53,302 nt of DNA from Candidatus Iainarchaeum sp. (GCA_016202305.1 JACQPB010000005.1:1-53302), one strand, 5' to 3'; shown: positions 20,033 to 29,563, numbered from the stretch's first letter. Made by a program: numbers and translations. The notes: generated from the letters alone by a model not told the origin.

Positions 20033-20050
20033 TGCTCATTATAATGAGCA
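20033..20050. promoter_or_regulatory. 18-bp perfect palindrome TGCTCATTATAATGAGCA, operator candidate
   Basis: Self-complementary; in the divergent intergenic region upstream of the AAA ATPase. Confidence 0.5.
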
Positions 20051-20132
20051 AACCCGCCAAAATTGCTGGAAAAGCACCATTTAATCACTCATAGTAAACA
20101 TTTTTATATACTTTTGTTTAGTATATTTTTCT

Positions 20133-21380
20133 ATGTTGTCAGATGTGCTTGTTTTGCAAAAGCGTGAATTGGAAGCGCGCCTTGCAGAGCGGTTTATTGA
20201 AAGGGATGCAAAGCTGCGGAATGCAGCCAGTGACACGATAAAAGTCATTATCGGGCCGCGCAGGGCGGGGAAGTCGTTTTTTGCAATTCATGAATTGCGA
20301 AAATTGGGCTCATTCGGATATGTCAATTTTGATGATGAGCAACTGGCAAAAGTGGAGGATTTCAACGAAGTTCTGGCAGCTATAGACAGCCTGTATGGCT
20401 CGCCGCGCTTCCTGCTGCTTGACGAGGTCCAGAATTTCCCAAAGTGGGAACTGCTTGCAAACAGGCTCCAGCGGCAGGGGCGCAACCTTTTCCTGACGGG
20501 CAGCAATTCGAACCTTTTGAGTGCGGAACTTGCAACGCACCTGACCGGGAGGCACACCTTGGCTTATGTGTTCCCGTTCTCTTTCAAAGAATTTTTGGCT
20601 TTGGAAAAAAAAGAACTGACTTCTGCTGAAACCAAGCAGAAATTGCTTGATTTTGTGACTTACGGGGGCTTTCCAGAACCGCTTGTCAAGAAAATGGATT
20701 ATGCCGATTATGTGTCAAGGCTCTTCGATAACATCATGTACAAGGACATAATTTCGCGCTACAAACTCCGGCGCATAAAGACCGTGCGGGAAATAGCGCA
20801 GATTCTTTTTTCGAACGTCACAAAGGAATTTTCCTACAACCAGCTGAAAAACTCGGTCCAGAAAACAAGCGTAGTAACGCTCCAACGGTTTATTTCATAT
20901 CTTGAGGAAGCCTTTGTTTTTTTCGAGATGCCGCGCTTTTCTTTCAAGGCAAAAGAGCAGGCGAAGTACAACAAGAAGATATACTGCTTTGACAACGGCT
21001 ATATTTTTGCCAAGGCATTCAAAACAAGCCCTGATTGGGGCGGGTTATTTGAAAATGCCGTGGCCATCGAATTAAAGAAAGGGGAAATTGAGCACGAGCA
21101 CAAGGTATTCTACTGGAAAAATGCGCAAAACCACGAGGTCGATTTTGCCATCCAAAAAGACCGGAAAATCAGTCGGCTAATCCAAGTGTGCTTTGACCCA
21201 ACGGACCCGAAAACAAAAAAACGCGAGGAACGCGCATTGCTAAGGGCAAGCCATGAACTGAACTGCCAAAACCTTTTAGTGCTGACCAATGACTACGAGG
21301 CAACCCAGAAAACGGAATGGTTCGGGCTAAAAGGCACAGTAAAATACAAGCCCCTATGGAAATGGCTGCTCGAAAACTGA
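20133..21380 (+). CDS. AAA/P-loop ATPase with DUF4143-like C-terminus
   Basis: Walker A GPRRAGKSFF, Walker B FLLLDEVQNFPKWE, LTGSNSNLL, SFKEFLAL, nuclease-like tail HKVFYWKNAQNHEVDFAI. Confidence 0.88.
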   Translation: MLSDVLVLQKRELEARLAERFIERDAKLRNAASDTIKVIIGPRRAGKSFFAIHELRKLGSFGYVNFDDEQLAKVEDFNEVLAAIDSLYGSPRFLLLDEVQNFPKWELLANRLQRQGRNLFLTGSNSNLLSAELATHLTGRHTLAYVFPFSFKEFLALEKKELTSAETKQKLLDFVTYGGFPEPLVKKMDYADYVSRLFDNIMYKDIISRYKLRRIKTVREIAQILFSNVTKEFSYNQLKNSVQKTSVVTLQRFISYLEEAFVFFEMPRFSFKAKEQAKYNKKIYCFDNGYIFAKAFKTSPDWGGLFENAVAIELKKGEIEHEHKVFYWKNAQNHEVDFAIQKDRKISRLIQVCFDPTDPKTKKREERALLRASHELNCQNLLVLTNDYEATQKTEWFGLKGTVKYKPLWKWLLEN

Positions 21381-21398
21381 AAGTGGCAGGAAGTATTC

Positions 21399-21511
21399 AT
21401 CAGGGCAATCTTTGTTGTGGCATATGGGCCGACAAATACTCCCCAAGAGACGTGTTCTTCAGCGAGATATTCTTGAGTCTGAACGCTGAAAACCGGGCGG
21501 AAAATGGCTGA
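21399..21511 (+). pseudogene. Remnant second scpA 3' end
   Basis: 21449-21511 encodes [20 protein letters not shown], matching DVFFGEIFLSLNAGNQAEKS* of ScpA; weaker similarity upstream in a shifted frame (FIRAIFVVAYGPTN vs FIPCLFLTNKGRIN). Confidence 0.7.
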
Positions 21512-21582
21512 CAGCCAACTGCTGCAATGTGCGGTTTCCGCCTTGCAGAATGCCGGCTCAGGAAAAAAGTTTATATCCTGAT

Positions 21583-22038
21583 ATGCGGCAATCACTACTT
21601 TATTGGCGGGGTGTTTTCTTGAAAAACGATGCAAATGAAAAGTGGAAGGCCAAGCTCACCCCTCAGCAGTACAATGTTTGCAGGCTTGGCGGCACCGAAG
21701 CTCCTTTCACCGGCAAGTATGTGCACCACAAGGAAACCGGAATGTATTCATGTGTTGCTTGCGGAAACGAGTTATTCGACTCCGGGACAAAATTCGATTC
21801 CGGCACCGGGTGGCCCAGCTTCTATGACGTTGCGGCCAGAGGCGGGGTGAGGCTGCAGGATGATGGCAGCCATGGCATGCACAGGATTGAGGCGGTTTGC
21901 TCGAAGTGCGGCTCGCACCTCGGCCATGTTTTCGATGATGGACCAGGCCCTACGGGGAAGAGATACTGCATAAATTCAGCCGCGCTTGACTTCAAACTCA
22001 GCGAAAACAGGGGCAAAAGGCCTGCGGGAAACGATTAA
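21583..22038 (+). CDS. msrB: Peptide-methionine (R)-S-oxide reductase
   Basis: [41 protein letters not shown]. Confidence 0.94.
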   Translation: MRQSLLYWRGVFLKNDANEKWKAKLTPQQYNVCRLGGTEAPFTGKYVHHKETGMYSCVACGNELFDSGTKFDSGTGWPSFYDVAARGGVRLQDDGSHGMHRIEAVCSKCGSHLGHVFDDGPGPTGKRYCINSAALDFKLSENRGKRPAGND

Positions 22039-22064
22039 ATTCATGTTAAGCGTCTTCTTCTGCA

Positions 22065-23186
22065 ATGCAGGACATTGTTGAAACGGCCGCGGCCGAGGCA
22101 GTGAAGGCTTTGCGCTCCTGCGTCACGCCCAATGGCCTCTATGCTTCAGGCGGCCGCGGCGGGTATAGTTCCGTGTGGGCGCGCGATTCCATGATTTCGC
22201 TCATAGGCGCGTCTTTCCACACTCCTGAGTTCCGCGGCGTTTTCGCGAAAAGCCTCTCCGTGCTGGCGAAGTACCAGAGTGCCAATGGGCAGATTCCGAA
22301 TTGCGTTGATGTTTTCGAGCGCATAAACGACAAACCCGTAACGTTCGCCACGATAGATTCTAGCCTATGGTTCGTGCTCGGCGAGCATTTTTACAGGAAG
22401 CGGTTCGGCGCATCCATGCGGGGGAGGCACGCGGGGAAAGTAAAAAAGGCCATGACATGGATTGGGTGCCAGGATGCCGGGGAGGATTCGATGCCTGAGC
22501 AGCTCCCGACCTCGGATTGGCAGGACTGCTTTCCGCACAAGTACGGGCACACGATAAACACGCAGGCCCTCTACTATGCTGCGCTCAGGGTTGCCGGAAG
22601 GAAGGCCGCGATTCCGTTTTTTGTGAAGCAGGTGAACAGTTATCTCTGGGACGAAAAACTCGGTTACTTCCTGCCATGGCACTGGAAGGACCATGGAGAG
22701 TACAGCGAGAAGGCCCAATGGTTCGATTCGCTGGGCAATATCCTTGCGGCAGTGCTCGGACTTGCCACGAAAAGGCAGGCTAAAAGGATTCTCGCATTCA
22801 TCGAGGACAAGGGCATCAACAGGCCTTTCCCGGTGCGCGTCATCTACCCTCCCATTTCGAGGGGTTCCGCTGAATGGAGGGATTACTTCGACGCGTGCCT
22901 CGCCGCTGAAAGGCACTCCTACCTGAACGGCGGCATCTGGCCTTTCGTGGGCGGCTTCTATGTCACTGCGCTTGTAGCGGCCGGCGAGCTCCGAAAGGCC
23001 AGGGAGGAGCTTGCGCTGCTTGCGAAAGCGAATTCCCTCGGGAGGAAATTCCCGTGGGACTTCAATGAGTGGATAAGCCCTGTGGAGAAAAAGGCGATGG
23101 GCAGCAGGCACCAGGCGTGGAGCGCAGGGACCTATCTGCTGGCATACCACGCAGTGAAAACAGGCAGGAACCCGTTAAAGGTTTAG
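22065..23186 (+). CDS. (alpha/alpha) toroid glycosidase, GH100/glycogen-debranching-C-like
   Basis: GGYSSVWARDSMISL, FATIDSSLWFVL, LNGGIWPFVGGFYVTAL, DFNEWISP. Confidence 0.65.
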   Translation: MQDIVETAAAEAVKALRSCVTPNGLYASGGRGGYSSVWARDSMISLIGASFHTPEFRGVFAKSLSVLAKYQSANGQIPNCVDVFERINDKPVTFATIDSSLWFVLGEHFYRKRFGASMRGRHAGKVKKAMTWIGCQDAGEDSMPEQLPTSDWQDCFPHKYGHTINTQALYYAALRVAGRKAAIPFFVKQVNSYLWDEKLGYFLPWHWKDHGEYSEKAQWFDSLGNILAAVLGLATKRQAKRILAFIEDKGINRPFPVRVIYPPISRGSAEWRDYFDACLAAERHSYLNGGIWPFVGGFYVTALVAAGELRKAREELALLAKANSLGRKFPWDFNEWISPVEKKAMGSRHQAWSAGTYLLAYHAVKTGRNPLKV

Positions 23187-24353
23187 CCTTTTCTCTATCG
23201 TGCGCGCCATGTCGAGGGATGTCTTCCTGTAATCGAAGGCTGCCACTGCGCGCTCCCTGCCCTTTGCACCCATCTTGTCCCTCAGGGCATCATCCTGCAT
23301 CAGCCTGAAGAGGTGCCTCGCGAGGTCGTCGATGTCGGCCCGGACGGCAAACGTCTTGGGCTTGTCGAATTTTATTATCTGCTTCCTGCCGAACCCCATG
23401 TCCTTGTAGGCCCATTCCTGCTCGAGCTCTATGGTTTCGCCGACTTTTGCAAGCAGCCCTGTCTCGTTGTGCACCACCGTGTCCTTTATTCCCATAGCGT
23501 CAACAGAGAGCACGGGTATGCCAGCAGCCATTGCCTCGACCTGTATCATGCCGAATCCCTCTATCCTGCTCGGCGCGGCGTAAATGTCGGCGGCCGCGAG
23601 GAGCACGTTCATGGTTTCGCGCGAGCATGGGCCGTCTATGTACTTTATTTTTTTAGTGAACCCGAACTCCCTGGCTATCTGCCTTTCGGCCTTGTAATGG
23701 TACTTCGGCTCCCTGTTCTCCCAGCTCTTGCCGACGTATTTCCATTCAGGGAATTCACTGCCTATTTTGCCGAGTGCCCTCAGCATTTCCTGGAACCCCT
23801 TGCTCGTGGTGTCCCCGCCTATTGTCAGTATCATCTTTTCATCGGCCCTGATGCCGAGCATCTCCCTCATTGTGAGCACGCGTGGGTCGCTTTTCGGAAT
23901 GGGCTTCAGCAAGCGGGTGTCTATGCCTATCGGCGCTGGAAGAATATTGGGGTTGCGGACCCCGTCGCGGATGTAGGTTTCCTTCACCCAGTTGCTCGTC
24001 ACGAAGACCAGCGGAAGGCTGTCGAGCAGCTCGTGGTAATTCGCTACCCATCCGTCCGCATTGAGCCACGGCACTGGCGTTATGCCGTGCTCCATAGGGT
24101 GCTTTATTATGTCGGGAGCATCGCCCCAGAACCCTATCCCTATTGCCACGTTGGGCCTGAAGCTCCGGTAGAGAAATTCCTTCTCGAGGTCGGCTTTCCT
24201 ATTGCACTGCGCAGTTTCATATCCGTTCTCCGAGAGGCCGTTGGCGAGATAAAGGCCCTGGAGGCTGATGCCGTCAAGCTCCGGCGGGAAAGGGTAAAGC
24301 ACCAGCGGCCTTAACCCATGTCCCGGGCTTTTCACAGGGTCGTGGTTCGGCAT
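23175..24353 (-). CDS. Glycosyltransferase, GT-B fold (GT4-like)
   Basis: APSRIEGFGMIQVEAMAAGIPVLSVDAMGIKDTVVHNETGLL. Confidence 0.85.
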   Translation of the reverse strand: MPNHDPVKSPGHGLRPLVLYPFPPELDGISLQGLYLANGLSENGYETAQCNRKADLEKEFLYRSFRPNVAIGIGFWGDAPDIIKHPMEHGITPVPWLNADGWVANYHELLDSLPLVFVTSNWVKETYIRDGVRNPNILPAPIGIDTRLLKPIPKSDPRVLTMREMLGIRADEKMILTIGGDTTSKGFQEMLRALGKIGSEFPEWKYVGKSWENREPKYHYKAERQIAREFGFTKKIKYIDGPCSRETMNVLLAAADIYAAPSRIEGFGMIQVEAMAAGIPVLSVDAMGIKDTVVHNETGLLAKVGETIELEQEWAYKDMGFGRKQIIKFDKPKTFAVRADIDDLARHLFRLMQDDALRDKMGAKGRERAVAAFDYRKTSLDMARTIEKRLNL

Positions 24354-24357
24354 CGGC

Positions 24358-24939
24358 TCACACTATTCTCTTGAAAGATTCTGTCCGGGCGCAGCTGAGG
24401 AACTCGAAGCTGGTCTCCTGAAAACCATACGCATCGCGGATTAAATACCTTTTCATTTCATGCTCCCGACTAGTCAGCTCCACTCTGAGCGTGGATTCGG
24501 GATTCGGCTCGCACCTGAAGGGGCTTTCGCGGCGGGCATAATCGAACGTGAACAGGCCTGAGCACCTGAGCTCGCCGTCCGAAACCATTTCGAGCACGCA
24601 CTTGTGCGTTTCGATGTGCCTCTTGTGCCCGTACTCGCCGTTGCTGCCATGCGTGAATACCGTGCCGAACTCCTTGTCCATCGCAACCGCCGAGACGCGC
24701 TTCCGGACCTCGTCCATGTTCGGGAGGTCTTCCTCAGGGTGGTCGTCCTCCATGTCCGAGATGAAGCCGCGGGCGTTCAGCAGCGAGCATACCCTGAAGA
24801 ACTTCGGCTTCCTGTCGGGGTCGTCCTTCCTGCACAGCGAGAGTATAGTCCACTCCCATTCTTTTTCGCGCATTATCCTGCCGCCCATCCAGATTGTCTC
24901 GTCATCCGGGTGCGCGACTATCACGAGGGCCTTTGCCAT
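24358..24939 (-). CDS. PIG-L/LmbE family deacetylase
   Basis: VIVAHPDDETIWMGG and THGSNGEYGHKRHIETHKCV motifs; start at internal Met. Confidence 0.88.
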   Translation of the reverse strand: MAKALVIVAHPDDETIWMGGRIMREKEWEWTILSLCRKDDPDRKPKFFRVCSLLNARGFISDMEDDHPEEDLPNMDEVRKRVSAVAMDKEFGTVFTHGSNGEYGHKRHIETHKCVLEMVSDGELRCSGLFTFDYARRESPFRCEPNPESTLRVELTSREHEMKRYLIRDAYGFQETSFEFLSCARTESFKRIV

Positions 24940-25017
24940 GAGGAAGAGGTGCAGGGAAAAAAATAAATAGGGTGTATGCACTTACTTTGACTGCCTCCGG
25001 ATTCGCGGATGGCTGAG

Positions 25018-26695
25018 ATGGTGCATCACTATATATACGGGCGGAAAAGTTTTTGCGGTAGGCGACCTGAACATTGACCTGTTCACGTACCACTCCGGCG
25101 CATTGAGGTTCGGCGAGGAGCATGCGGCGCGCGATTTCAGATGCGCTATAGGCGGGAACGCCGCCAACTCCGCCATGGCGCTTTCAGGCCTCGGCATTGA
25201 TGTTTCGCTCGTAAGCGCAATCGGGAAGGACGCGTTCACTCCGTTCCTGAGGCGCGAGCTGTCGAAGGGCGGCGTGAGGCAGGTTCTTTCACGGCTTGAC
25301 TCGCCGAATGGCGTGTCTACCATTTTTGTAAGGGCCGGGGGGGAGCGCGCCATCATTTCCCACAAGGGATGCCTTCTCGGCCTCGACTCGCGCATGGTAT
25401 CGCGCTCTCTCCTTCCGCGCATTTCCCGCGGCGACATCGTGCTCTTCGGTGGCTATTTCCATCTTCCCGGCATGAGGAAGGGCTTCACAGGGCTGCTGAA
25501 GGCCATAAGGCGCAAGGGGGCCATTGCATGCCTTGACGCGTGCTTTGACGAGTACGGCACGTGGAAGGCGAGGCATTTCGCCAGGCATATAGACTATTTT
25601 TTCCTGAACGAGCTCGAGCTCTCGCGCATCACGCGCTCCGGGAAAAACACCCGTGCAGGGGTGGAGAGGCTGCTTTCATGGGGCGCGGGAAATGTTATAC
25701 TGAAAAGGGGCCGCCGCGGCGCTGAATTCCATTCGGCTTCTGGCCATGCCTATGCGAAGGCCTGCAATGTGCGGGCTATCAATGCGACAGGGGCTGGGGA
25801 TTTCTTCAATGCTGGCTTCCTGTATGGCCTCCTCAGGGGATTCAGTCCGGAGAATTGCCTGCTGTGCGGCAACTTTGTCGCAGGGCAGAAGATTTCGAGG
25901 CAGGATTACTTCATTCCGCGGAAAAAAACGCTTGCTGATTTCCTCGCAAAGAGGAGCCTTGCCGGAATAGTGCGCGTGAAGGATTATAGGGCCGTTTCCA
26001 GGGCGGCTTTCGATGCCGTTGCCGGGGCGCTGCGCGAAAAGCCATCTTCCGTGCTTTCGCTCGCGGCAGGAAAAACCCCGGTGGGCGCATACAGGATGCT
26101 TGCGAGGGCATTCAGGCTGGGCAATGTCGACTTTTCGAAAGCATCTTTCCTTGAGCTGGACGAATATATTTCCCGTGGCGGTTTTCCGCGCGAAAGATTC
26201 GCGGGGATACTGGCGAAGGAGCTTATCGGGAAGGTCAACTTCAGGCATGGCAATGTTTTCCTTTTCAGCGGAGATGCCGCGAAGGCGCGCGCTGAATGCA
26301 GGCAGGCGGAACACCTCGCTTGGCGCAGGGGCATTGACCTGCTCCTTCTCGGCATCGGGGAGAACGGCCACATAGCGTTCAACGAGCCCGGTTCTCCATT
26401 CAGTTCAGGCACGCGCGTAGTGCGCATTTCGCGCTCCGCCCTGAGGTCGCGCGGCGGAAAGCCATCTGGCCATCATGACGCAAATGCCGTGACGTTGGGC
26501 ATGCGCACTATCATGTCTGCCAGGAAGATTGTGCTGATTGCTGCAGGAAGGGAGAAGGCGCGGGCCATTGTGCGCGCGTTCGGCAAAAGGCCTGGCCAGA
26601 ATGTGCCTGCATCCATCCTGCAGATGCACGGCAATGCCACTGTGATAGTTGACCGTGCCGCGGGAAGGCTGCTTGCCGGGGCACGCATGGATTGA
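25018..26695 (+). CDS. Fusion: PfkB-family sugar kinase + glucosamine-6-phosphate deaminase/6-phosphogluconolactonase-fold domain; 5' frame uncertain
   Basis: PfkB: VFAVGDLNIDL, GGNAANSAMALSGLG, NATGAGDFFNAGFLYGLL. NagB-like: LLLLGIGENGHIAFNEPGSPF. Track start is TTG 25103, but PfkB strand 1 is encoded from about 25046 with no in-frame ATG/GTG/TTG. Confidence 0.8.
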
Positions 26696-26824
26696 CATAC
26701 CGGCAGATGAGGGAAAGGATGGCCCCTGCCGCAAGCAACTTGGCTGAAAGGCATTTGAATTCTCGGTAGCCATGCCTTGAGTATATAGATGCCTTGATTC
26801 AAAACCATCGCCCCGGCGCGTTGC

Positions 26825-29005
26825 TCAGACTACCATAAGTCTCGCGAGCAGGTACGATATCGTGGCTTCCGCTCCCTGATTGGCATTCACTCCATTCGGC
26901 GTGAGGCCGTCATAGCACCCGCCAGTGGTTTCGTCATACACGGCCTGGTTCATGGAATTTTTGCCGAGGAACCAGTCGAACGATTCCCTCGCCTTGCGGG
27001 CATACGCATGGTCCCCTGTCCTTTCAAAAGCCTTGCGATATGCCACTGTCATGCCACCCGCCTCAATGGGCTGCTGGTCGAACATGGCGCGCTCCTCGCC
27101 CTTCGTGTACCATTTTTCCTGGCCTATGGGCACGAGTTTCCCGTCTATGAAAAGCGTCCTCGTGAGGAAATCCATTGATTCGCGGGCCACCTTTTCCGCC
27201 ATTCCGGTGCTGTCAAAAATTGCTGCCTCGAAGAGCGCCTCAGGGAGCGTGGCGTTTCCGTACGTGAGGTAATGCTCGAACCAGTGCCATTCCTTGTCGC
27301 TCGACTCCTCGTACTTGGAAATGAGCGACCCTATGAGACTGTCCTTTACCCGGTAAAAAGGGTGCTCGCTGAGGAATTCGCGCGAGTTCGCGATTCCGAT
27401 GAGAGTGTCCGCCTGTGCCCTAGGGGAGATTATTTCCCCGCTGCCTTCCATGGCCTTTTCAAGGGTCCTCTTTGCCCTGATGCGGTACTCTTCAGGAAGG
27501 CCGCTCTGCACTGCATACCCAAGCGCATTGACCGCCCTGCCGAAGCTGTCCTCGCTTCCGATGTCGTCGGAAAACTCGCGGTTCCCGTCAACAGTATTGT
27601 GGAACCTGCCGTCCGGAAGCTGGCATTTTTCCACGAAGGATAGGTAAGTGCTGGCAAGGCAGAGCATTTTCTTTGTGCCATAGCGTTCGTACGCTTTTGC
27701 CGCCACTACAAGCGCCCTCGCATTGTCGTCAAGCGTGTAGCCGCTCGCAGTGTCAGGCTCGGAATGGTTCGCGAACTGCACCATGCCAAAGCCGTCAGTC
27801 ATCTTTGAAAAGTGCCGGAAGCTCGCCCTCGGGATGTTGCTGAACTCCTCCGCGCCGAACGGCGAGAGGGAATCGAAAAGGCAATAGTACCTTGCGGACA
27901 CGTTGGGCCACGTCATTTTCCTGCTGTACTCATAGGCATTCCTTTCGAGGCTCCTTCGCTCTGCATCATTGCCGAGCAGCCTCACGGTTTCACTCGCGAA
28001 TTCCTCCGGCCTTGTCCTGCGCACCAGTATGCCTCTGCCGGAAGCCAGTACCTCGTTGTTGTAGTTGCTCCTCGAAGACACTATGGCCCTTCCGGCGCCC
28101 ATCGCATAACTCACCGTGCCGCTGCATATCTGCTTCGGGTCGATTGACGGAGACAGGTATATCGTGGCCATCTGGAGGCACTCGCTTATTTCCTCGAGCG
28201 TCAGGAACTTGTCGAGGAACTTCACTTTCCTCCCGACTCCGAGGCCTTCCGCGAGTTCCCTCAACTCCTGCCTGTAGCTCTCTCCCTCGATTTCGCGCAC
28301 GCGCGGGTGCGTCTGGCCCACCACGAGGTATTCCGTGTCAGGGTGCGCGCCGATTATCCCCGGCATGGCCTTTATGACGTTCTCCACTCCCTTACCCCTG
28401 CTGAGAAGGCCGAAAGTCAGAAGGACGTTTTTCGCGCGCACGCCATATTTCCTTTTCACCTTGAGCGCGTTCACTGGCCGCATGTTGGGTACGCCGTGCG
28501 GTATCACTTCCAGTTTCTCCGGAGGCAGGCCGTAATCCTCAAGGAGTATCGACCTCGCGGTCTCCGTCATGACAACCACCCTGTCGCTGAGGTGCGCAAT
28601 CTGCTGCACATTCTCCTTCATTTCCCTGGGAGGGGAATCTAAGACCGTGTGGAGCGTCGTGACGATTTTCCTGTTCAGCAGCTCCATGAACCTCAGTATG
28701 TGCCCGCCATATTCACCGCCGAAAAGGCCGAACTCGTGCTGTATGTTGACCACTCCAGCGTCCTTCATCCGGTTTATCTTCCTCGCGGCACTCTCATAGC
28801 TCGCGATGTCCTGCTCCGTGAGCTTCAGCGCGACCTTGCGGCCGTACTTGTGCAGGGTGCTGCCGGATTCGTTGACGGCTATGACCTTCGGGGAAACGGC
28901 GTTCCCGAATTTTTTCTGCATCGAGTCTGAAAGGTCTTTCGTGAATGTCGCTATTCCGCATTCGCGCGGCGGGTAAGAGGAGAGGAACAATACTGGCTTG
29001 GTCAT
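26825..29005 (-). CDS. Glycosyltransferase (GT4-like) fused to a six-hairpin/toroid glycosidase-like domain
   Basis: N-terminal LFLSSYPPRECGIATFTKDL, FGLLSRGKGVENVIKAMP; C-terminal SGYTLDDNARALVVAAKAYE, SEDSFGRAVNALGYAV, DQQPIEAGGMTVAYRKAFE. Confidence 0.82.
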   Translation of the reverse strand: MTKPVLFLSSYPPRECGIATFTKDLSDSMQKKFGNAVSPKVIAVNESGSTLHKYGRKVALKLTEQDIASYESAARKINRMKDAGVVNIQHEFGLFGGEYGGHILRFMELLNRKIVTTLHTVLDSPPREMKENVQQIAHLSDRVVVMTETARSILLEDYGLPPEKLEVIPHGVPNMRPVNALKVKRKYGVRAKNVLLTFGLLSRGKGVENVIKAMPGIIGAHPDTEYLVVGQTHPRVREIEGESYRQELRELAEGLGVGRKVKFLDKFLTLEEISECLQMATIYLSPSIDPKQICSGTVSYAMGAGRAIVSSRSNYNNEVLASGRGILVRRTRPEEFASETVRLLGNDAERRSLERNAYEYSRKMTWPNVSARYYCLFDSLSPFGAEEFSNIPRASFRHFSKMTDGFGMVQFANHSEPDTASGYTLDDNARALVVAAKAYERYGTKKMLCLASTYLSFVEKCQLPDGRFHNTVDGNREFSDDIGSEDSFGRAVNALGYAVQSGLPEEYRIRAKRTLEKAMEGSGEIISPRAQADTLIGIANSREFLSEHPFYRVKDSLIGSLISKYEESSDKEWHWFEHYLTYGNATLPEALFEAAIFDSTGMAEKVARESMDFLTRTLFIDGKLVPIGQEKWYTKGEERAMFDQQPIEAGGMTVAYRKAFERTGDHAYARKARESFDWFLGKNSMNQAVYDETTGGCYDGLTPNGVNANQGAEATISYLLARLMVV

Positions 29006-29064
29006 TCGTTTTCGCCGCGGGGAAAATCTTGCATTCGATTAGAATTAGTGCATACCTTGTTTAA

Positions 29065-29559
29065 CTATTTTTTGTTTCGCGACATTTGCGCAACTGACTT
29101 CTCACGCAACAACGTTTCAGGGTTCATTGTCAGAATTCCTTTTGACGTAGAGCCAGTTATAGTTTTCGCGCCCCTTTCTCTTGCCACTTGAATCACTTTA
29201 TTTATGATTTTGCCGCAATTTCCTAATAGGCGCATATTTTTTGGCACCCATAACGAGACAACTACCATTCTTTTTTCATTAGGCTTCCACTCTATTATGG
29301 CGCTTCCTCTGGAACCGACATATGGGGGCAAGTTTCCAACCCACAGTGTTTTACCATCTTCATACCGAATTAAATTAGGTAGCTTCATTAACCGGCCAAG
29401 TGCAATGTGTTCACAATTAGCCCTTCCGCCTGAATTGAAATTTTCAGGAAGGCTGGCAAAATAAGGGCGCGAATAAAATTCCTCCGCACTTAACACCTGC
29501 CCTGCACGAACAGACATTCTTGCCCTTCGGCCTTTTTTTCTTGCTTTTACTGAAAACAT
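29065..29559 (-). CDS. Hypothetical protein, possibly GNAT-like
   Basis: VVVSLWVPKNMRLLGNCGKIINKVIQVARERGAKTITGS weakly resembles a GNAT CoA-binding region. Confidence 0.45.
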   Translation of the reverse strand: MFSVKARKKGRRARMSVRAGQVLSAEEFYSRPYFASLPENFNSGGRANCEHIALGRLMKLPNLIRYEDGKTLWVGNLPPYVGSRGSAIIEWKPNEKRMVVVSLWVPKNMRLLGNCGKIINKVIQVARERGAKTITGSTSKGILTMNPETLLREKSVAQMSRNKK

Positions 29560-29563
29560 AGTG

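Noticed and set aside
22365-23150. 261-aa minus-strand ORF opposite the toroid glycosidase
   Set aside because: Antisense shadow; the plus-strand protein has coherent family motifs.
23313-24314. 333-aa plus-strand ORF opposite the GT4 gene
   Set aside because: Antisense shadow of a gene with strong glycosyltransferase motifs.
24358-24939. BshB/MshB-type thiol biosynthesis with the adjacent GT
   Set aside because: PIG-L next to a GT4-like gene resembles BshA/BshB or MshA/MshB, but the GT has no diagnostic motif and no BshC/MshC partner is present.
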